Positions 15,970 through 20,086 of a stretch of 20,086 bases of DNA are shown here, piece after piece (within the stretch, counting starts at the first letter, position 1; each line of letters begins with the position of its first letter). The notes beneath the pieces are model-generated. The model worked only from the letters and a program-made list of their open reading frames with translations. It did not search any database and was not told the origin of the DNA. A program made the translations under genes and the position numbers. This stretch comes from Bacteroidales bacterium UBA3623. Lineage in GTDB: Bacteria > Bacteroidota > Bacteroidia > Bacteroidales > UBA932. The stretch lies in NCBI GenBank assembly GCA_002373715.1, contig DFLI01000109.1:6608-26693 (forward strand), written 5' to 3'.

Positions 15970-17736
15970 ATGAAAAAGAATATTTTCAAATTCGCATTTG
16001 TGGCTCTTGCCGCTGCTACTCTTTCCCTCTCCTGCCAAAAGGAGAAGGATAATGATGGCGCCATCCAGCAGCCGGTAATGGTCTCCATCAGCGGTGAAGA
16101 GTTCTTCACCAATGACGCGGCCATGGTTAAGGCTACTTTGAGCAAGGCCATTGAGAATCCTGTGACCGTCACGCTGGCTCCCGGTACCAAGCTGACTAAA
16201 AGCTACACCGAGCCCATCGATGCCAGTCTGCTTACCGTTGGAACTATCACTATTCCGGCCGGAGCCACTGAGGCTACCGCTACGGTTTCCGTGAACACGG
16301 CAGAGCTTCCCAAGGGTAAATATGAGGCCCAGATTGTGGCCACCAGCTGCCAGGGCGCCAATATGACGTCCACCAGTGCTACCAACATCGTCCTGCTGCA
16401 CGGCAACTCTACCGTTAGCCTGAGCTACGATGACTCTTTTGCCGACGACGGAACCACCACCTTCACCGTGTCTCTGGACATGTACAGTGAGGAAGACTGC
16501 GTGGTTACGCTGGGTCAGCTGGAGTTCCCCGGTTACGAAAACGTTCCCATGAGCGCCTTCACCTTTGACAAGACCGTTACCATCAAGGCTGGTGAAACCG
16601 AAGCTACGGGTAATGTTGCTATCAATCTGGACGCCATGTATGACAGTGGTTTCTTTGTGGGTGCCCTGCAGATTACCGCTGTGAGCGAAGGCAAGTTTGA
16701 TGTTTCCGAGAAGAAATTCTATACCGCTGCCGGCTATAGCTTTACTGCTTCCAAGAGGAACCACAGCATCAAAGCCTCCTACCTGGGCCGTACCACCAAT
16801 GTCAAGGGCGAAACCGTTGAACTCTTTGCCGTAACTGGCGTAAATGGTCACTTTGATATCTTTGTAACCAACGGAACGGCAGAAGCATCCAACAGCCTGA
16901 TTTATCCGAATATGATCGCCCCCGAAGATGCTTTCATCGCCAAGTATATTTCCAAGTATACGCTTGACCAGCTGTGCTATAGCGACCTGGAGGGCGTTGG
17001 ATATGCAACGGCCGATAAGTGCCCTGCCGGTGACTATAAGATGTGGGTAATTGTTGTGACTGAAGATGGTTGCACGGGTGAGTACGGTGTAATTGACTTC
17101 ACGGTTGAACCCGAACCGGAACCCACCGAGGCTTATTCCGCCTGGCTGGGTCAATGGACGGTAGGCAGCACTGCCGAGGAAGAAGAGCCCGTCGTAATTA
17201 CCATCAGCGAAAAGGATGTGAACCAGTCCTACTATATTGACTATCTTGAAGGATATGACACTGTAACCGACTCCATGTCTGCTACCGCTGAATTTAACGA
17301 AGACGGAACCATCAGCATCTATGCTCAGACCGTGGGCACCTGGACCCATTCTTCTTTGGGAAAGATCAGTGATGTTCTCGCAGCCCTCATTCAGGTTGAA
17401 GACGCCACTTACTTTGTTCCCAGCGGTGCTTTGATGGCCACCGGCGTCATTGACGCTTCCGGAAAGGCCATTCTTACCCCCGGTTCCTATCAGTCCGAAG
17501 ACGGAACGGTGTACGGTGTTACCGGCATGAAGTACTACTATGTGCTTTCTGACGGTAGAGCTGGTGCTTACACCCAGACCTATACCGAGCTGCCTAACAG
17601 CTTCCTTCCTGTTGTTGAAGAGCCCGCCACTACCGAAACCGGTATCAAGAGCAACGCCAAGGTGTTCGTCCGTGGAGAAAAGCAGGAGCACGCTCCCGTG
17701 AATGGTTCCATTACCAACCACATTCTGCTCAAGTAA
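15970..17736 (+). CDS. Multidomain Calx-beta-like lipoprotein of the SusCD operon
   Basis: The 588-residue protein has a lipoprotein signal (MKKNIFKFAF, lipobox SLSC, Cys22) followed by CQKEKDND. That charged stretch is of the sort that directs Bacteroidota lipoproteins to the cell surface. About residues 35-140 and 142-245 look like two Calx-beta-type repeats (AMVKATLSKAIENPVTVTL; TITIPAGATEATATVSVN; TTTFTVSLDMYSEEDCVVTL; VTIKAGETEATGNVAINL). A third beta-rich segment runs to about 380 and ends in an acidic-proline linker (VEPEPEPTEA). From about 391 (AWLGQWTVG, then PVVIT) a domain similar to the end of the preceding lipoprotein follows. It starts 25 bases after that gene and is closed by a terminator, making it the last gene of the operon. 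A SusF-like accessory surface role is inferred; no enzyme motif is visible. Confidence 0.85.
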   Translation: MKKNIFKFAFVALAAATLSLSCQKEKDNDGAIQQPVMVSISGEEFFTNDAAMVKATLSKAIENPVTVTLAPGTKLTKSYTEPIDASLLTVGTITIPAGATEATATVSVNTAELPKGKYEAQIVATSCQGANMTSTSATNIVLLHGNSTVSLSYDDSFADDGTTTFTVSLDMYSEEDCVVTLGQLEFPGYENVPMSAFTFDKTVTIKAGETEATGNVAINLDAMYDSGFFVGALQITAVSEGKFDVSEKKFYTAAGYSFTASKRNHSIKASYLGRTTNVKGETVELFAVTGVNGHFDIFVTNGTAEASNSLIYPNMIAPEDAFIAKYISKYTLDQLCYSDLEGVGYATADKCPAGDYKMWVIVVTEDGCTGEYGVIDFTVEPEPEPTEAYSAWLGQWTVGSTAEEEEPVVITISEKDVNQSYYIDYLEGYDTVTDSMSATAEFNEDGTISIYAQTVGTWTHSSLGKISDVLAALIQVEDATYFVPSGALMATGVIDASGKAILTPGSYQSEDGTVYGVTGMKYYYVLSDGRAGAYTQTYTELPNSFLPVVEEPATTETGIKSNAKVFVRGEKQEHAPVNGSITNHILLK

Positions 17737-17757
17737 GCAGTTCATTCAGATTTAATT

Positions 17758-17787
17758 ACGGCCAGTCCTTCGGGGCTGGCCGTTTTT
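17758..17787 (+). terminator. Rho-independent terminator of the SusCD operon
   Basis: An 11-base-pair stem ACGGCCAGTCC (17758-17768) with GGGCTGGCCGT (17773-17783), containing one wobble pair, is capped by a UUCG tetraloop closed by C-G. It runs into five T ending at 17787. It lies 21 bases past the last lipoprotein stop and separates the operon from the protease gene. Confidence 0.92.
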
Positions 17788-17814
17788 ATGTACTATACTC
17801 TCAAAAATTATCAC

Positions 17815-17822
17815 TATCTTTA
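17815..17822 (+). promoter_or_regulatory. Tentative -7 box of the protease gene
   Basis: TATCTTTA matches TAnnTTTG except for the last base and lies 27 bases before the protease ATG. CAAATTTG at 17826-17833 is an equally imperfect competitor, and no -33 element is convincing. Because a strong terminator lies just upstream, some promoter must exist in this 62-base gap. Confidence 0.35.
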
Positions 17823-17849
17823 GGCCAAATTTGAAAAATAGTAGACAGT

Positions 17850-20086
17850 ATGAAAAGACTCTCTTGTGCGTCTATCGCACTGCTTGCTGTGCTCTTTGCC
17901 TGTAACCGGGTAGAAGAGCCGGCCGCACCCGAAGAGGCCGCCGCAGAGGTGACCGCCGTGCAGCCCCAGGTTCAGCAGGTAAACATGTATTTGGATGAGG
18001 AGCTGGCCGATGAGCTGGAAGCTTCTCTCCAGGCCGGAACCATGACCACCAAGGCCGAAGGATTCAAGTCTGCCATGGAGCAGATGGATGTGGTGTCTTT
18101 GGAGCGTTTATTCCCCTATGCCGGGGAGTTTGAAGCCCGTACCCGCGCTGCCGGCCTTCACAAATGGTACAAAGTAAGCTATAAGGGAAGTATATCTGCC
18201 ACCAAGGCTGAAGCCACCCTGGCAGAGATTCCCGGTGTGGAAACGGTGGAACGTCCCCGTCGCATCAAGCAGCAGGCTACCCCCTTCTTCAACGACCCTT
18301 ATTATTCCCAGCAGTGGGGTTATGTAAACACCGGAAGTATCAAGGGTTCCGTTGCCGGGGCCGATGTGAATGCACTTCCCGTTTGGAACAACCTCACCAC
18401 CGGAGACCCCAACGTTGTGGTGGCCGTAGTTGATGCCGGCGTGGACTTCGCCCACGAAGACCTGGCGGCCCATGTGGATTTGGCCAACAGCTATAACTTC
18501 TGCGACAGATCCTCCAGCATAGAACCCGGAGAACACGGAACCCATGTAGCCGGCACCATTGCTGCCGTTAACAACAACGGAATCGGTGTTTCCGGCATTG
18601 CCGGCGGTGACGCAGCTGCCGGAAAGGCTGGCACCACCATTATTTCCTGTCAGGTGTTTAGCTCCACTGGTAATGGCGGGCACACGGAAGCCATTAAATG
18701 GGCAGCCGACCACGGTGCCGTTATAGCCAACAACAGCTGGGGCTATGACTATTTTGACGACCAGGGCCGTTATCTGGAAGAGGAAGCCAAGAGAGATTAT
18801 GAGTTCTTCTTGCAGCCCAATGAGGGTGAGTACCATCACTCTCTGAAAGACGCCATTGACTATTTTAACACCTATGCCGGCAAAGACAAGAACGGCAAGC
18901 AGGTGGGTCCTATGGCAGGCGGAGCATGCCTCTTCTCGGCCGGTAATGACGGTACGCTATATGGTGTTCCGGCTTGTTACGAAGGCGCCATTTCCGTTGG
19001 TGCCGTGGGTCCCGACGGTCGCAAGTCCAGCTATACCTGCTACGGAGACTGGGTGGACCTGGCGGCTCCCGGCGGAAACAGCCAGCGTTTTGGAACGGAA
19101 GGAACCATCATGAGCACCGTGCCCAATAACCAGTACGGTTATCTGCAAGGCACCTCCATGGCTTGCCCGCACGCTTCCGGTGTGGCAGCCCTGGTGGTGG
19201 CTGCCTCCGGCGGACAGGGTTTCACCCGTGAAATGCTCGTTGAGAAACTCACCAAAGGCCACAGCACCCGCGTAGACCTCTCGGGAGAACAGCTGGGTGT
19301 AATGGTAGATGCTTGGAATGCCATCAACTATGGAGACCCCAATCCCCCGGCAGTGGTAACCACCCTCACCCTCACCCCCCAGTCCAACAGCATTACTGCC
19401 AAATGGAAGGTGACGGGCTATGAAGGCGTGCCCGCTTCGGGCTTTTTACTGCGCTATAGCGCCAACAAAGCAGACCTGGAGGCCTCCACCCCCACCGAGA
19501 TGAAAGAAGACGTCTACGAGGCTTATTATACCCTTTCTTCGGAAAAGATTGGAGACGCCGTTTCCCTTACGGTTACAGATCTGGATTTTGAGACGGTTTA
19601 TTACGCCAAGATTTACGCTTACAACGGCAGTCTGGTTTATTCTGATGCTTCAGCTATTGCAGAGGCCAAGACGGATATTAACAACCCTCCCGTGATTAAG
19701 ACAGACGTGGATATTAACAACATCCGTATCAAGGCTTCCGAAACGGTTTCCGTCTTCTTCACCATTGAAGACCCCGATGGCCACGACTTCACCGTTGAGC
19801 ATACGGCGGGTTCCGAGGCCGAGGCCTGGCGCGCCAATCCCGACGGCTCTTATACCCTGCAGATTGTGGCCACCAAGGCCGCCGCAGGCTCCTACAAGAG
19901 CATCGTGAAGGTGATAGATTCCTATGGTGCATCGGCCCAGGCTCAGGTGAATTACACCATCCTGGAGAACCATGCTCCTGAGCTGAAGAAGGCTTTCGAC
20001 AACGTGATTCTGTCCCACGCGGGAGAATCCATCAGCCTCAATCTTTCTGACTATTTTGCCGATGAGGACGGCGACATTCTCACCTA
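17850..20086 (+). CDS. Subtilisin-family (S8) lipoprotein protease with FN3 and cadherin-like repeats, 3' end outside window
   Basis: The open frame runs 745 codons from the ATG at 17850 to the window edge. The lipoprotein signal has lipobox LFAC (Cys18), followed by a Glu/Ala/Pro-rich acidic stretch (NRVEEPAAPEEAAAE) suited to surface export. Residues about 85-140 look like an I9-type inhibitory propeptide (HKWYKVSYKGSISATKAEAT, ending ERPRRIKQQ). The catalytic domain carries Asp195 (VVDAGVD), His229 (HGTHVAG), the oxyanion Asn366 (FSAGNDG) and Ser436 (GTSMACPHASG), so the triad is intact. An insert at about 298-350 lies between the His and Ser motifs. An FN3-like domain (about 487-585) follows, then two cadherin/dystroglycan-like repeats (NNPPVIKT...; NHAPELKK... 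YFADEDGDILTY), the second cut by the window end. Placed directly after the SusCD operon, it could supply peptides to that importer. Confidence 0.92.
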   Translation, partial: MKRLSCASIALLAVLFACNRVEEPAAPEEAAAEVTAVQPQVQQVNMYLDEELADELEASLQAGTMTTKAEGFKSAMEQMDVVSLERLFPYAGEFEARTRAAGLHKWYKVSYKGSISATKAEATLAEIPGVETVERPRRIKQQATPFFNDPYYSQQWGYVNTGSIKGSVAGADVNALPVWNNLTTGDPNVVVAVVDAGVDFAHEDLAAHVDLANSYNFCDRSSSIEPGEHGTHVAGTIAAVNNNGIGVSGIAGGDAAAGKAGTTIISCQVFSSTGNGGHTEAIKWAADHGAVIANNSWGYDYFDDQGRYLEEEAKRDYEFFLQPNEGEYHHSLKDAIDYFNTYAGKDKNGKQVGPMAGGACLFSAGNDGTLYGVPACYEGAISVGAVGPDGRKSSYTCYGDWVDLAAPGGNSQRFGTEGTIMSTVPNNQYGYLQGTSMACPHASGVAALVVAASGGQGFTREMLVEKLTKGHSTRVDLSGEQLGVMVDAWNAINYGDPNPPAVVTTLTLTPQSNSITAKWKVTGYEGVPASGFLLRYSANKADLEASTPTEMKEDVYEAYYTLSSEKIGDAVSLTVTDLDFETVYYAKIYAYNGSLVYSDASAIAEAKTDINNPPVIKTDVDINNIRIKASETVSVFFTIEDPDGHDFTVEHTAGSEAEAWRANPDGSYTLQIVATKAAAGSYKSIVKVIDSYGASAQAQVNYTILENHAPELKKAFDNVILSHAGESISLNLSDYFADEDGDILT

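Noticed and set aside
13468..17745. Long minus-strand frames opposite the SusD-like gene and both lipoprotein genes (539, 279 and 603 codons).
   Set aside because: These are antisense shadows from the same codon bias. The plus-strand genes have signal peptides, lipoboxes and family motifs; the antisense products have none.
19674..19720. The short direct repeat GATATTAACAAC within the protease gene.
   Set aside because: It encodes a repeated DINN at a domain linker and is explained by coding sequence; there is no sign of a wider DNA repeat array.
1..20086. CRISPR arrays, tRNA/rRNA genes, insertion sequences, prophage or defence genes.
   Set aside because: I looked for spaced repeats, clover-leaf or rRNA-like segments, transposase/integrase motifs and nuclease-type proteins on both strands and saw none that could be supported.

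Overview
The window reads as a chromosomal segment of a Bacteroidota bacterium, most likely of the order Bacteroidales. This rests on a SusC/SusD pair with attached lipoproteins, a Bacteroides-type fumarate reductase, TAnnTTTG-type promoter boxes with almost no Shine-Dalgarno sequences, and an outer-membrane barrel protein of a Bacteroidota-specific type beside coaX. The genus cannot be fixed from the sequence alone.

Layout. The left quarter is a minus-strand run, in transcription order mfd (transcription-repair coupling factor), coaX (type III pantothenate kinase) and an outer-membrane barrel protein that leaves the window at base 1. A 256-base AT-rich divergent spacer (5209-5464) follows, with five TTnnCAACA-type 9-mers resembling DnaA boxes. 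Everything to its right is on the plus strand: ruvB overlapping an exported Ntn-hydrolase, then frdA-frdB closed by a strong terminator. A 373-base regulatory spacer leads into a four-gene operon: SusC-like transporter, SusD-like lipoprotein and two Calx-beta-like lipoproteins, closed by a UUCG-capped terminator. The last gene is a subtilisin-family (S8) lipoprotein protease that runs off the right edge.

How the genes work together. mfd and ruvB are DNA-repair housekeeping genes. frdAB encodes the two soluble subunits of the anaerobic fumarate reductase / succinate dehydrogenase, but the usual cytochrome b anchor gene is not next to them. The SusCD operon should form an outer-membrane nutrient importer with two surface lipoproteins. 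It carries no glycoside hydrolase and is followed by a protease, so I infer a peptide or protein substrate (RagAB-like) rather than a glycan.

Most of the window is ordinary core Bacteroidota biology. The parts worth a second look are the DnaA-box-like cluster at a gene-orientation switch, the long inverted repeat with embedded 21-bp-phased direct repeats ahead of the SusCD operon, the frdAB pair without its anchor, and the two lipoproteins that seem to share a C-terminal domain. I did not see a convincing wholly new defence or mobile system.
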